Origin: Polynucleobacter wuianus
Lineage (GTDB): Bacteria; Pseudomonadota; Gammaproteobacteria; Burkholderiales; Burkholderiaceae
Reading direction: 5' to 3'
DNA: 64,000 bases
NCBI RefSeq assembly: GCF_001659725.1
Contig: NZ_CP015922.1
Coordinates: forward strand, 496,001 to 560,000
Below the pieces are notes generated by a model that saw only the letters and a list, made by a program, of their open reading frames with translations, did no database searches and was not told where the DNA came from. The position numbers and the translations under genes are program-made. This document shows positions 34,836 to 44,698 of this stretch, piece after piece; position 1 is the stretch's first letter; each line of letters opens with the position of its first letter.

Positions 34836-35963
34836 TTGCAAGCATTAATTACTCTCGGCGCTTTTTTATTAACCCTCGGCGTGTTAGTAAGCTTTCATGA
34901 GTTTGGCCACTTCTTGGCTGCTCGCTTATGTGGAGTTCGAGTACTTCGATTCTCTGTTGGTTTCGGCAAGCCCCTTTTTACTTATCGCACTAAAAATAAA
35001 ACAGAATGGATGTTGTCCTCAATTCCTTTAGGCGGCTACGTTAAATTATTAGATGGTCGAGATCGCTCTCAGCAAATTGCTATAGAAGACCAGTCTCAAT
35101 CGTTCGATCAAAAGCCTCTTTGGCGGCGCTCTTTGATTGTGGCGGCAGGGCCATTGGCCAATTTTTTCTTGGCCGTAACGCTATTTACTATGATCTACAT
35201 ATCAGGGGTGCCGCAACTTCCTGCTGTTTTGCAAAGTCCCCCCGAAAGTTCGGTGGCGGCTAAATTGGGCGTGACTGATGGGGATAGGGTGATCGGGTGG
35301 CAGGATCTTGGTCCCAGGGTTGTGCCCATTTCTGGGGAATTTACCCCGGTTCCCAGTTGGAATGCATTACGTTGGCAACTAATGGATGCTCTAACAGGGG
35401 GGTCTGGGTTTGCTCTGGAGTTGCGGGATCCTAGTGGCGCCAATGTGGTCAAAGCATTTGGCATTGGGGATTTGCCGAAAATTACCCCTGATAACGACCC
35501 CTTGAGAAGTCTGGGTCTCTTGCCTCGTGCCACCCCTTTGGATGAGTGGGATGAGCTCAAGTTGAATCCTATTGAAGCTTGGGGCTTTTCCTGCCAAAGG
35601 GTCTGGCTAATTAGTAAGGTATCCCTCAGGCTGATGATGGGAATGCTAAGTGGAAAAACCTCTATAAAGCAGCTGGGAGGCCCGCTGAGTATTGCTGATA
35701 TGGCCGGCAAGTCAGCCCGGGTGGGCTGGCAACCCTTTTTAGCGTTTTTAGCATTAATTAGTATCAGTATTGGGTTGCTTAATTTACTCCCTTTTCCCAT
35801 GCTTGATGGGGGTCAGCTCCTGTATGATGCATGGGAGTTGGTTGCTAGAAAGCGTATTTCGATTTCGATGCAGGAACAGTTCCAAAAAGTGGGTTTTTTG
35901 TTACTGATTTCGTTATCGCTACTAGCTTTGTTTAACGATTTACAACGCTATTTGTCGCCTTGA
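34836..35963 (+). CDS. rseP: RIP site-2 zinc metalloprotease RseP (single PDZ form)
   Basis: A 375-residue membrane protease that cleaves anti-sigma factors within the membrane. Zinc-site HEFGH is at 21-25 (H21, E22, H25), a membrane segment follows near 95-125, and the second zinc-site motif is MLDGGQLLYD near residue 325. Only one PDZ-like region (about 125-225) is visible between the second and third helices, where E. coli RseP (about 450 residues) has two. The text goes straight from the end of PDZ-1 (SLGLLPRA) to the region before helix 3. The start is TTG. It overlaps bamA by TTGA. Confidence 0.9.
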   Translation: MQALITLGAFLLTLGVLVSFHEFGHFLAARLCGVRVLRFSVGFGKPLFTYRTKNKTEWMLSSIPLGGYVKLLDGRDRSQQIAIEDQSQSFDQKPLWRRSLIVAAGPLANFFLAVTLFTMIYISGVPQLPAVLQSPPESSVAAKLGVTDGDRVIGWQDLGPRVVPISGEFTPVPSWNALRWQLMDALTGGSGFALELRDPSGANVVKAFGIGDLPKITPDNDPLRSLGLLPRATPLDEWDELKLNPIEAWGFSCQRVWLISKVSLRLMMGMLSGKTSIKQLGGPLSIADMAGKSARVGWQPFLAFLALISISIGLLNLLPFPMLDGGQLLYDAWELVARKRISISMQEQFQKVGFLLLISLSLLALFNDLQRYLSP

Positions 35964-38308
35964 ATTTTCTTACTTCATCTCCTACCAAATTTGTACGATT
36001 TTTAGCTAGACTGCTATTTGCTATGGCTATCAGCTTAAGTCTCAATGCATATGCTGCTGATGCATTTGTTGTGAAAGACATTCGTGTTGAAGGATTGCAG
36101 CGTGTTGAACCAGGCACGGTATTTAGTTACCTACCCGTTCAAGTGGGTGACAAATTCACCGAAGAAAAAGGTGCAGAGGCAATCAAGGCTCTTTACAGCA
36201 CTGGCTTTTTTAGGGATGTACAAATTCAGGCTCAGGGTGATGTGCTAATTGTCATTGTTGAAGAGCGCCCAACTATTTCCAGAATTGAATTTACTGGGAT
36301 GAAGGAATTTGATCCTGAAATAGTTCGTAAATCCTTGAAGACTGTTGGCGTGGCTGAAGCCCGTTTTTACGATAAAGCCTTAATCGATAAGGCTGAACAG
36401 GAATTAAAGCGCCAATATATTGGTAAGGGGATGTTTGCGGCAGAGGTAGTTGCAACAGTTACCCCGGTTGAACGTAACCAAGTTGCTGTGTATTTCAATA
36501 TTGACGAAGGTCCAACTGCAAAGATTCAGGAAATTAACTTTATTGGTAATGAGGCATTTAGCGAGGGTACCCTCAAGAGCGAGATGCAACTAAAAACTGG
36601 CGGCTGGTTATCTTGGTATAGCAAAGACAATCTCTATTCAAAACAAAAGCTGACCGCTGATTTGGAAACGATTCGCTCCTATTATTTGAATCGTGGTTAT
36701 TTGGAGTTTGTGATTGAATCTACTCAGGTTTCCATTACCCCCGATAAAAAGGGGATATACCTGACAATTAGCATTCGTGAAGGCAAAAAATTCACTGTAA
36801 AAGATGTTCGTCTTGCCGGTGAACTCTTAGGTAAAGAAGCTGAGTTTAAGCAGTTAATCGTTCTGAAACCAGGTGATACATTCTCATCTGCCCGCTTAAC
36901 GGAGAGTACTAAAGCCATAGCTGAGGTCTTGGGTTCATATGGCTACGCATTTGCAACCATTAATCCACAGCCCGATATTCGCCGTGAGTTGGCAGAGGTT
37001 GACCTTACATTGGTTATTGATCCGGGTCGTCGAATATATGTTCGCAAAGTAGAGATTTCTGGAAATGCAAAAACGCGTGATATGGTGATTCGTCGTGAGA
37101 TGCGTCAATTCGAGAGCTCATGGTTTGATAGTGACAAGATTGATTTATCTAAAAAGCGTTTGGGAAGATTGGGATACTTCACCGAAACAGATATCACTAC
37201 TGAGGACGTACCTGGATCTCCAGATCAAGTCGATGTCAATGTGAAGGTTACCGAAAAGCCAACTGGAGCAATAACTATTGGCGCGGGCTTTTCTTCAACA
37301 GAGAAGCTAATTCTGTCTGCTGGTATCAACCAAGATAATGCCTTTGGAACTGGAACTTCTGTTGGTTTAAATGCCTCTGTAGGCAAGATTAATCAAAATC
37401 TAACACTATCGAATTATGACCCTTACTTTACAGAGGATGGCATTAGTCGCTACACCGATTTGTACTATCGCTCATCCAAGCCTTTGTATTACGTAGGCGA
37501 CCCTGATTATCAGATTAAATCTGTTGGTTCGAATATCAAGTTTGGTGTTCCTTACACAGAAGTGGATCGTGTATTTTTTGGAACAGGCATTGAAGCCTTT
37601 CAGATTCAAACAACGGTTAATACGCCAATACCGTATTTAAATTATGCGCAAAGCTACGGAATCGCTGCGCCTGGGTACCCTGCAACTTTGACCACCTATA
37701 ACGTACCCTTGACCGTAGGCTGGTCGCGCGATGGTCGTGATAGTGCGCTCATTCCCTCGGATGGTTCATTGCAGCAGCTTTCTGCTGAGGTTGGAACTCC
37801 TGTCGGCAATATGACCTTCTATCGACTGTATGGTCAGTACCAGAAGTACCATTCATTCTCTAAGGGTAACATCCTGTCATTTAATGGTGAGGTCGGTTAT
37901 GGTGAGGCCTACGGTAGCAATCCATTCCCAATTACTAAAAACTACTATGTCGGTGGTATTGGCTCAGTTCGTGGATATGCTCCAGGTTCATTGGGGCCGC
38001 AGTACTACAACACTGTGATTGGCGCCTATCAGCCAACGGGTGGTCAGTCTAAGATCGTGACTAACGTTGAGTATACCGTTCCTGTGCCTGGATCAGGCGT
38101 GGACAAAACTCTTCGTGTATTTACCTTCGTCGACGGCGGTAATGCGTTTGGGCAAAATATCAATTTAGTCCTCAAGTACTCATACGGTTTGGGTTTATCA
38201 TGGATATCACCGCTGGGGCCTTTGAAGTTTAGCTACGGTATCCCGATTAAGTCTCAACCAACGGATAATATTCAGCGTTTGCAGTTCCAGGTGGGTACGG
38301 CGTTTTAA
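35960..38308 (+). CDS. bamA: Outer membrane protein assembly factor BamA
   Basis: A 782-residue Omp85 protein, the core of the BAM machine that folds outer-membrane beta-barrels. A signal peptide (about 1-32, cut near NAYA) is followed by five POTRA domains (about 35-440) and a C-terminal 16-strand barrel with the conserved VRGYAPGSLGP segment and terminal phenylalanine. The start is TTG in the rseP stop overlap. It is followed directly by skp, as in most proteobacteria. Confidence 0.96.
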   Translation: MNFLTSSPTKFVRFLARLLFAMAISLSLNAYAADAFVVKDIRVEGLQRVEPGTVFSYLPVQVGDKFTEEKGAEAIKALYSTGFFRDVQIQAQGDVLIVIVEERPTISRIEFTGMKEFDPEIVRKSLKTVGVAEARFYDKALIDKAEQELKRQYIGKGMFAAEVVATVTPVERNQVAVYFNIDEGPTAKIQEINFIGNEAFSEGTLKSEMQLKTGGWLSWYSKDNLYSKQKLTADLETIRSYYLNRGYLEFVIESTQVSITPDKKGIYLTISIREGKKFTVKDVRLAGELLGKEAEFKQLIVLKPGDTFSSARLTESTKAIAEVLGSYGYAFATINPQPDIRRELAEVDLTLVIDPGRRIYVRKVEISGNAKTRDMVIRREMRQFESSWFDSDKIDLSKKRLGRLGYFTETDITTEDVPGSPDQVDVNVKVTEKPTGAITIGAGFSSTEKLILSAGINQDNAFGTGTSVGLNASVGKINQNLTLSNYDPYFTEDGISRYTDLYYRSSKPLYYVGDPDYQIKSVGSNIKFGVPYTEVDRVFFGTGIEAFQIQTTVNTPIPYLNYAQSYGIAAPGYPATLTTYNVPLTVGWSRDGRDSALIPSDGSLQQLSAEVGTPVGNMTFYRLYGQYQKYHSFSKGNILSFNGEVGYGEAYGSNPFPITKNYYVGGIGSVRGYAPGSLGPQYYNTVIGAYQPTGGQSKIVTNVEYTVPVPGSGVDKTLRVFTFVDGGNAFGQNINLVLKYSYGLGLSWISPLGPLKFSYGIPIKSQPTDNIQRLQFQVGTAF

Positions 38309-38326
38309 TTGTTCAAGGAAAGTGTT

Positions 38327-38851
38327 ATGAAGCATCAATTTTCAAATTTAATTAAAGTTAGTCTGGTTGCCACAATATTTTATTTCGCAACCTTGCAAGC
38401 GTTTGCACAAGATGCTGGTACTCGTGTAGCGGTAGTGAATTCTGAAAAAGTGTTTAATGAGTCTAATTTGGCAAAAGCCATGCAAACCCGTTTGCAAAAT
38501 GAGTTCACAAAGCGCCAAAATGAGTTACGTGACAGCGCTCAAAAAATTCAGGCGGCTGCTGAAAAGCTTGATAAAGATGGCGCCATAATGAATGAGGCAG
38601 AGCGTGTGCGTCGTCAGCGTGAATTAGCGGATCAAGATCGCGAGTTGCAACGCAAGCAACGTGAATTTACTGAGGATTTGAACCAACGTACATTTGAAGA
38701 GCGTGCAAAAATTGCTGAGAAAGCAAACTTGGTTTTGCGTCAAATTGCTGAACAAAGAAAATTAGATGTCATTGTTCAAGAAGCGGCTTTTGTTAATCCA
38801 AAGTCTGACATCACCGATGATGTCATCAAGGCTTTAAATAGCCAGAAGTAA
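38327..38851 (+). CDS. skp: Periplasmic chaperone Skp/OmpH
   Basis: A 174-residue holdase that keeps outer-membrane proteins soluble in the periplasm. A signal peptide (about 1-27, cut after AFA) is followed by the VAVVNSEKVFN strand and a long charged coiled coil (about 45-150). I chose the ATG at 38327 with AAGGAAAG upstream; the longer TTG frame directly after bamA has no ribosome site. It lies between bamA and lpxD. Confidence 0.93.
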   Translation: MKHQFSNLIKVSLVATIFYFATLQAFAQDAGTRVAVVNSEKVFNESNLAKAMQTRLQNEFTKRQNELRDSAQKIQAAAEKLDKDGAIMNEAERVRRQRELADQDRELQRKQREFTEDLNQRTFEERAKIAEKANLVLRQIAEQRKLDVIVQEAAFVNPKSDITDDVIKALNSQK

Positions 38852-38856
38852 GTTTT

Positions 38857-39924
38857 ATGCCGACCGCCATTGAGCTGGCCGAACAGTTTCAAGCAAGCTT
38901 GATGGGGGAGGCCTCCTGCGCTTTTATTGGGTTAGCCCCACTAGAGTCTGCGCAACAAGATCAAATCTCCTTCCTCTCCAATCCTTTATATCGCCAACAG
39001 GCTTCTCAGAGTCAGGCTGGGGCCTTAATTGTTAGCAAGGCGGATTTCGATTTCTTGCAAGAAATCAAGGGACCTAATTCAGATAAGCGCGTTTATTTTG
39101 TCTCAAAAAATCCCTATGCAACATTTGCAAGGATGGCACAGTTTTTTGCAAAACAAAGTACGCCTTTATACGCCGCTGGAATCCATCCAAGCGCTGTGAT
39201 AGACCCAACAGTAGTTATTCCAGGATCTTGCCACATTGGACCGTTTGTACAAATTGAAGCAGGCGTAAAACTCGGTGAGCGTGTTTGTATTTTGGGTAGT
39301 ACCACGATTGCTAGAAATAGTGCGATTGCTAACGATACCTTAATTTATCCATCTGTATCGATTTATCAGGGCACTCAAGTTGGCGAACGATGTATTGTCC
39401 ATAGTGGCGCTGTCATTGGTGCTGATGGCTTTGGGTTTGCCCCTGACTTCTCCTCAACAGGCGGAGAGTGGGTCAAAATCCCGCAAACAGGTAATGTTGT
39501 CATTGGTAATGACGTAGAAATTGGCGCATCTACGACGATTGATCGCGGCGCAATGAGTGATACCGTTATTGGTAATGGAACCAAAATTGATAATCAAGCT
39601 CAGATTGCTCATAATGTGGTTATTGGTAATTGCTGCGTTATTGCAGGCTGCGCTGCAATTTCCGGAAGCACAAAAATCGGTAATTTCTGCATTATTGGCG
39701 GAGCGGCAAATTTTGCTGGCCATCTGACCATTGCTGATCGAACAACAGTTTCTGGAAATACCTCGATTATTCGTTCGATTATCGAGCCAGGACAGCATTT
39801 CACAGGGGTTTATCCATCCATGCTCCATAGCGCTTGGGAGAAAAATGCTGCGATTCTGCGTGGCCTAGATAAAATACGCCAACGCTTGCGTTTATTGGAT
39901 AAAAATAAGAATTCAGGGTCCTGA
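38857..39924 (+). CDS. lpxD: UDP-3-O-acyl-glucosamine N-acyltransferase LpxD
   Basis: A 355-residue lipid A enzyme adding the second acyl chain to UDP-acyl-glucosamine. It has an N-terminal uridine-binding domain (1-100), left-handed beta-helix hexapeptide repeats (about 105-300, for example IGPFVQIEAGVKLGERVCI), and a C-terminal helix (about 325-355). The candidate catalytic His is in AQIAHNVVIG. It starts 5 bases after the skp stop. Confidence 0.96.
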   Translation: MPTAIELAEQFQASLMGEASCAFIGLAPLESAQQDQISFLSNPLYRQQASQSQAGALIVSKADFDFLQEIKGPNSDKRVYFVSKNPYATFARMAQFFAKQSTPLYAAGIHPSAVIDPTVVIPGSCHIGPFVQIEAGVKLGERVCILGSTTIARNSAIANDTLIYPSVSIYQGTQVGERCIVHSGAVIGADGFGFAPDFSSTGGEWVKIPQTGNVVIGNDVEIGASTTIDRGAMSDTVIGNGTKIDNQAQIAHNVVIGNCCVIAGCAAISGSTKIGNFCIIGGAANFAGHLTIADRTTVSGNTSIIRSIIEPGQHFTGVYPSMLHSAWEKNAAILRGLDKIRQRLRLLDKNKNSGS

Positions 39925-39969
39925 GGCCAATTCGCTATTCAATTTATATTAACTTTTAAGTAGGTAATT

Positions 39970-40419
39970 ATGAGCACTCCAATTGCGATCGATATCAATA
40001 AGATTCTCCAGTTGTTGCCACACCGCTATCCATTTTTGTTGGTAGATCGCGTACTAGAGATTACTCCTCGTGAAACAATTACTGCACTTAAAAATGTGAC
40101 TATGAATGAGCCTTTTTTTCAAGGGCACTTCCCAGATTTTCCAGTAATGCCCGGTGTACTGATTATTGAAGCATTGGCGCAAACTGCTGCACTACTCACT
40201 TTTTCTGAAGAGCGTGCTGAAGATGCTATTTATTACTTTGCAGGTATTGATGGAGCACGCTTTAAAAAGCCAGTATTGCCTGGTGATCAGTTGATCATGA
40301 CTGCGAAGTTAGAGCGTGGACGTGCTGGTATCTATAAGTTTGCCGTACAAGCAACGGTTGATGGAGAGATTGTTGCTGAAGCAAATATCACTTGTGCGGT
40401 TCGTACGAAAGGCGCGTAA
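39970..40419 (+). CDS. fabZ: 3-hydroxyacyl-ACP dehydratase FabZ
   Basis: A 149-residue hotdog-fold dehydratase of fatty-acid synthesis. The catalytic His lies in the LPHRYPFLLVDRV-FQGHFPDFPVMPGVLIIEA pattern, with the Glu in the second helix. It competes with LpxA for hydroxyacyl-ACP. Its stop TAA overlaps the lpxA ATG by one base (TAATG), coupling the two. Confidence 0.97.
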   Translation: MSTPIAIDINKILQLLPHRYPFLLVDRVLEITPRETITALKNVTMNEPFFQGHFPDFPVMPGVLIIEALAQTAALLTFSEERAEDAIYYFAGIDGARFKKPVLPGDQLIMTAKLERGRAGIYKFAVQATVDGEIVAEANITCAVRTKGA

Positions 40420-41216
40420 TGACTCGGATTCATGCATCTGCTGCAGTAGATAGCAAAGCTGAGCTCGCTAGCGATGTGGAGGTTGGCCCCTATTCGGTGA
40501 TTGGCCCTAATGTCAAAATTGGCGCCGGCACCAAAGTAGGATCGCATACTGTAATTGAGGGTTACACCACGATTGGTGCAGGGAACAATTTTGCTCACTT
40601 CGCTGCAATTGGCGGCCCTCCTCAGGATATGAAATACCGCGGCGAGCCAACCCAGCTCATTATTGGCGACCGCAATACGATTCGCGAGTTCACAACGATA
40701 CACACAGGTACATCTCAAGACGAGGGCGTTACTCGCATTGGTAATGACAACTGGATCATGGCCTATGTTCATATAGCGCATGACTGTCAAGTTGGTAACC
40801 ATACGATTTTCTCAAGCAATGCTCAAATTGCTGGTCATGTTCAGGTAGATGATTGGGCGATTATGGGTGGCATGTCTGGTGTGCATCAATTTGTGCGCAT
40901 TGGGCAGCATGCCATGCTGGGTGGTGCATCGGCCTTGGTGCAAGACATTCCTCCATTTGTGATTGCTGCTGGCGATAAAGCTTCCCCTCATGGCATTAAC
41001 GTTGAGGGATTAAAGCGTCGCGGTTTTTCAAGTGAAACAATCTCGGCTTTGCGTCAGGCTTACAAAGTCCTCTATAAGGATGGTTTAAGTTTTGAAGAGG
41101 CAAAAGTAGAGATTCAGAAAATGGTTGTGGCAAATGCTGCTGACCAGGCGACTGCTGAAAAACTTGCTCAGTTCCATGATTTTATTGCCGCCTCCACACG
41201 CGGCATTATTCGGTAA
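40419..41216 (+). CDS. lpxA: UDP-N-acetylglucosamine O-acyltransferase LpxA
   Basis: A 265-residue first enzyme of lipid A synthesis. Beginning MTRIHASAAVD, it has hexapeptide repeats up to about 190 and a helical C-terminus. The catalytic His is expected in AYVHIAHDCQVGNH, seen at about residue 120. I chose the ATG overlapping the fabZ stop; longer frames have no reason. It is followed by lpxB. Confidence 0.97.
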   Translation: MTRIHASAAVDSKAELASDVEVGPYSVIGPNVKIGAGTKVGSHTVIEGYTTIGAGNNFAHFAAIGGPPQDMKYRGEPTQLIIGDRNTIREFTTIHTGTSQDEGVTRIGNDNWIMAYVHIAHDCQVGNHTIFSSNAQIAGHVQVDDWAIMGGMSGVHQFVRIGQHAMLGGASALVQDIPPFVIAAGDKASPHGINVEGLKRRGFSSETISALRQAYKVLYKDGLSFEEAKVEIQKMVVANAADQATAEKLAQFHDFIAASTRGIIR

Positions 41217-41229
41217 CGATAGGAATACT

Positions 41230-42435
41230 TTGCCAAAGTTAGCTTGTGTAGCTGGCGAACCTTCTGGTGACTTACTCGCTGCGCCAGTTCTCAGTGCATT
41301 AAATCAAATTCCAGATATGGCTGGCCTTGATGTCTATGGCATTGGCGGTCCTCGCATGCAGGCAGAGGGCATGCACTCACATTGGCCTATGGAAACCTTA
41401 AGTGTGCGTGGTTACGTTGAAGCCATTAAACAGTTGCCTGCTATCTTGAGATTGCGTAAAGAGCTGATTGCCAAGCTATTGGGCGAGGGTCGCCCAGATG
41501 TTTTTTTAGGAATAGATGCTCCGGACTTCAATCTAGGGGTTGAGCTTCAATTGCGCAAGGCAGGTATTCCTACTTTGCATTTCGTTTCACCATCGATTTG
41601 GGCTTGGAGAGCAGGGCGAATCAAAAAGATTGTGCAAGCAGTCGACCGTATGCTCTGTATCTTTCCCTTTGAAACAGAAATTTATGATCGAGCGGGTGTA
41701 GCTTCCACCTATGTTGGCCATCCGCTTGCTAGTGAAATTCCACTTGAACCAAATCCACAACTTGCCCGCGAAAAGATTGCTAGGACATTGCAGCTTCCCG
41801 CCAATGAACTTGATGGCCTAGTGATTGCCGTATTGCCCGGTAGCCGAGGCTCTGAAATTGAGTTGATTGCTCCCGTCTTTTTTGAAACGATGAATTTGCT
41901 TACTCATAAATTAAAGGGGCAGAAGCTACATTTCTTAATTCCAGTAGCAACGCCAAGATTGCGAGAGCCGCTTGAACAGTTATTGTTAAACACAAAAAAG
42001 AGTAATCCTGATATTCAGATACATTTGTTAGATGGCATGGCAGATGAAGTGCTTGAGGCATCTGATGTTGTGCTGATTGCTAGCGGTACAGCAACGCTGC
42101 AAGCGGCTTTGTGGAAAAAGCCAATGGTGATTTCGTATAAGGTGCCCTGGCTGACAGCACAAATTATGAAGCGTCAGGGATATTTACCTTATGTAGGTTT
42201 GCCAAATATCCTCTGTGGCGAGTTCGTAGTTCCAGAGCTCTTGCAAGATGATGCTACTGCAGAAAAATTATCCGCAGCCATTCTAGACTGGCTCAATAAT
42301 CCAGAAAAAGTTGCAAAGCTTAAAGAACGTTTTTCTCAAATGCATGAAACTTTACGGCGCCCAACAGGTTTATTGGTGGCTCAAGCAGTTGCACAAACGA
42401 TCACAAATACCCACAAACAGCGAGCAAGCTCATGA
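41230..42435 (+). CDS. lpxB: Lipid A disaccharide synthase LpxB
   Basis: A 401-residue GT-B glycosyltransferase that joins UDP-2,3-diacylglucosamine to lipid X. N-terminal LACVAGEPSGDLLA (about 4-17) and the HFVSPSIWAWR and LPGSRGSE motifs are typical. The start is TTG at 41230 with AGGA upstream; upstream codons would run into lpxA without family support. The stop overlaps the rnhB ATG (ATGA). Confidence 0.95.
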   Translation: MPKLACVAGEPSGDLLAAPVLSALNQIPDMAGLDVYGIGGPRMQAEGMHSHWPMETLSVRGYVEAIKQLPAILRLRKELIAKLLGEGRPDVFLGIDAPDFNLGVELQLRKAGIPTLHFVSPSIWAWRAGRIKKIVQAVDRMLCIFPFETEIYDRAGVASTYVGHPLASEIPLEPNPQLAREKIARTLQLPANELDGLVIAVLPGSRGSEIELIAPVFFETMNLLTHKLKGQKLHFLIPVATPRLREPLEQLLLNTKKSNPDIQIHLLDGMADEVLEASDVVLIASGTATLQAALWKKPMVISYKVPWLTAQIMKRQGYLPYVGLPNILCGEFVVPELLQDDATAEKLSAAILDWLNNPEKVAKLKERFSQMHETLRRPTGLLVAQAVAQTITNTHKQRASS

Positions 42436-43025
42436 GCTTGGTTTGGATCTGTGGGGTAGATGAAGCAGGCCGTGGCCCCTTGGTTGGTGCAGTAGTTGCT
42501 GGTGCGGTGGTACTCGATCCGCATATTCCCATTGAGGGTTTAAAAGACTCCAAAAAGTTGACGTCAGCAAAGCGTGAGTTCTTGTATGAACAAATTATGG
42601 ATAAAGCAAAAGCGTGGGGCGTAGGCGAAGCTAGTCCTGCTGAGATTGATGAGATCAATATATTGCAAGCTACGATGTTAGCCATGCGGCGCGCTATTGA
42701 GGATTTAACAACGCGATTAGGCGGTTGGCCAGATAAAGCTTTGATTGATGGTAATCGTTGTCCAGAGTTACCGATTGCTGCGGAAGCAATTATTAAAGGT
42801 GATACGAAGGAGCCCGCAATTTCTGCTGCTTCTATCTTGGCTAAGGTAACGCGAGATCGCCAAATGCAAATCCTGCATGAGCGCCATCCAGAATATGGTT
42901 TTGCGCAACACATGGGCTATCCAACCGAGGCGCACTTTGCAGCACTTCAGCAATTTGGTGCTTGCTCTGAACATCGCAAAAGTTTTTCGCCTGTGCGCAA
43001 AGTGCTTGAAGCAATTGCTCGGTAA
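42432..43025 (+). CDS. rnhB: Ribonuclease HII
   Basis: A 197-residue type 2 RNase H that removes ribonucleotides from DNA and RNA primers. The acidic DE pair is D10-E11 in GVDEAGRGPL, and the later acidic residue lies in LIDGNRCP. Length is typical (about 190-205). It overlaps lpxB by ATGA, a gene order seen in many proteobacteria. Confidence 0.96.
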   Translation: MSLVWICGVDEAGRGPLVGAVVAGAVVLDPHIPIEGLKDSKKLTSAKREFLYEQIMDKAKAWGVGEASPAEIDEINILQATMLAMRRAIEDLTTRLGGWPDKALIDGNRCPELPIAAEAIIKGDTKEPAISAASILAKVTRDRQMQILHERHPEYGFAQHMGYPTEAHFAALQQFGACSEHRKSFSPVRKVLEAIAR

Positions 43026-43031
43026 ATTGAT

Positions 43032-43874
43032 ATGAACTTTGATCTCATCACCTCAAAAGAAAATCCTTTATTTAAGGAGATTCGACTCTTACAGGCTACA
43101 GGTGCCAAGGGCCAAAAGGCAAGATTGACAGGTGGTCATGCCTTGCTCGAAGGTATCCACCTCATACAAACTTGGGTAGGTGATCCCGCACTCAAGACAA
43201 TACTGACCTCAGAAGTGGGGCTTAAGAATGACGAGATTGTTGAAGCAGTTTATGCTCATATTGAGATCTGCCCTGATGCCAAGGTGTATCAATTGGATAG
43301 CGCTTTATGGGATTTACTAAGTAATTTAGTGAGTGCACCACATATTGCGGGTCTATTAGACCTCCCCCAATCTTGCCTTACTCCACCACAATCGATTTCA
43401 ACCCTAGAGGGTGATGTCATCATCCTAGATCGCGTGCAAGATGCTGGCAATGTGGGCTCTATCTTGCGTACAGCAGCGGCGGCGGGCTTTACGAAAGTGC
43501 TAGCCTTAACTGGCTGCGCTCATTTATGGTCTAGCAAGGTCTTGCGTGCAGGTATGGGTGCGCATCGTCTTTTGGATCTTTATGAAGGATGGTCTACTCA
43601 GCAAGTATTGAGTGCTGTAACCGCGCCAATGTTGGCTGCTACAGCGGATGCTGAATGTGACCTCTATCAATTAAAGAATGACTTATTACATCCAGTAGCC
43701 TGGGTGATGGGTAGCGAAGGTCAGGGCGTTTCTGAAAAGATCTTGGCGCAAGCTAAGGGTATATCGATTCCGATTGATCCACGCGTAGAGTCTTTGAATG
43801 TATCTACTGCCGCAGCAATTTGTCTATTTGAGACAGCGCGTGTAAGACGTAGTAAGGTCCACCAAGATGGCTAA
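43032..43874 (+). CDS. TrmH/SpoU-family RNA 2'-O-methyltransferase
   Basis: A 280-residue SPOUT methyltransferase. The C-terminal domain has the SpoU motifs: ILDRVQDAGNVGSILRTA (about 136-153), VMGSEGQG near 220 and IPIDPRVESLNVSTAAAI near 237. An N-terminal RNA-binding domain (1-110) resembles the substrate-binding part of TrmH relatives. The target nucleoside (rRNA or tRNA) cannot be told from the sequence. It ends in a 4-base convergent overlap with ppsR. Confidence 0.85.
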   Translation: MNFDLITSKENPLFKEIRLLQATGAKGQKARLTGGHALLEGIHLIQTWVGDPALKTILTSEVGLKNDEIVEAVYAHIEICPDAKVYQLDSALWDLLSNLVSAPHIAGLLDLPQSCLTPPQSISTLEGDVIILDRVQDAGNVGSILRTAAAAGFTKVLALTGCAHLWSSKVLRAGMGAHRLLDLYEGWSTQQVLSAVTAPMLAATADAECDLYQLKNDLLHPVAWVMGSEGQGVSEKILAQAKGISIPIDPRVESLNVSTAAAICLFETARVRRSKVHQDG

Positions 43875-44698
43875 CCTAAGATCGTTTTATCTGACTTAAT
43901 AGCCTGCAAAACAGTTGTAGCAATTTCTTCAATTGATTTGCTAGTGGTCAACACCCAAGGGATGGATTGCTTCTTCATCATCGCGGTTGCCTCATTGATT
44001 TCATAGCGACAGTTCTCAAGCTTGGCATAGTTGCTCCCGGGGCGACGTTCATTGCGAATCTCTGAGAGACGTTCAGCATCAATCATGAGGCCAAAGATCT
44101 TTTGACGGTAAGGTGCTAAATCTTTAGGGAGTTGACCGCGCTCAAAGTCTTCGGGTATTAAGGGGTAGTTGGCTGCCTTCAAGCCATATTGCATGGCTAG
44201 GTAAAGGCTTGTAGGGGTCTTTCCAACCCGAGATATACCCACCAAAATCACATCTGCCTCAGCCAAGTTTTGGTTCGACTGCCCATCATCATGGGCCAGG
44301 GAATAGTTAATTGCTTCAATCCGGTTTTTATAGGCTTCAGTATCTGCATTATGGTGAAGGCGGTTCATGGCATGAGTGGATTTCATGCCAAGGGCGGCCT
44401 CTAGCGGGGCTACGAAAGTTTGGAACATATCCAAAATTAAGCCATTCGCCTTTGCGACGATAGAGTTGAGTTCAGAATTCACCAAAGTAGTGAACACGAT
44501 AGGTTGGGCCCCATATTTATTGGCCGCCTGGTTGATGCTGCTGACGGCATCGTGGGCTTTATCAACACTATCTACAAAAGGGACCCGTATGTGCTTAAAA
44601 GTGGCCTCAAATTGGGCCAAAATCGACTGGCTAAAGTTCTCAGCGGTAATGCCTGTGCCGTCTGAGACGATAAAAACAATACGGGTTTCTGTAGACAT
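43871..44698 (-). CDS. ppsR: PEP synthase regulatory kinase/pyrophosphorylase PpsR
   Basis: A 275-residue DUF299 protein that inactivates PEP synthase by ADP-dependent phosphorylation and reverses it with phosphate. The P-loop lies in GISRVGKTPTSLYLA. The N-terminal IVFIVSDGTGITAENF is characteristic. The start is the ATG at 44698 (a TTG codon precedes it). It is divergent from its target gene ppsA, and the 106-base space contains both promoters. Confidence 0.95.
   Translation of the reverse strand: MSTETRIVFIVSDGTGITAENFSQSILAQFEATFKHIRVPFVDSVDKAHDAVSSINQAANKYGAQPIVFTTLVNSELNSIVAKANGLILDMFQTFVAPLEAALGMKSTHAMNRLHHNADTEAYKNRIEAINYSLAHDDGQSNQNLAEADVILVGISRVGKTPTSLYLAMQYGLKAANYPLIPEDFERGQLPKDLAPYRQKIFGLMIDAERLSEIRNERRPGSNYAKLENCRYEINEATAMMKKQSIPWVLTTSKSIEEIATTVLQAIKSDKTILG

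Noticed and set aside
40332..40802. Minus-strand frame over fabZ-lpxA, and 39454-39828 over lpxD
   Set aside because: Hexapeptide-repeat genes produce long antisense frames; the translations are Asn/Cys-rich and meaningless.
42401..42913. A 170-codon minus-strand frame over rnhB
   Set aside because: RnhB is certain on the plus strand; the antisense frame has no start signal.
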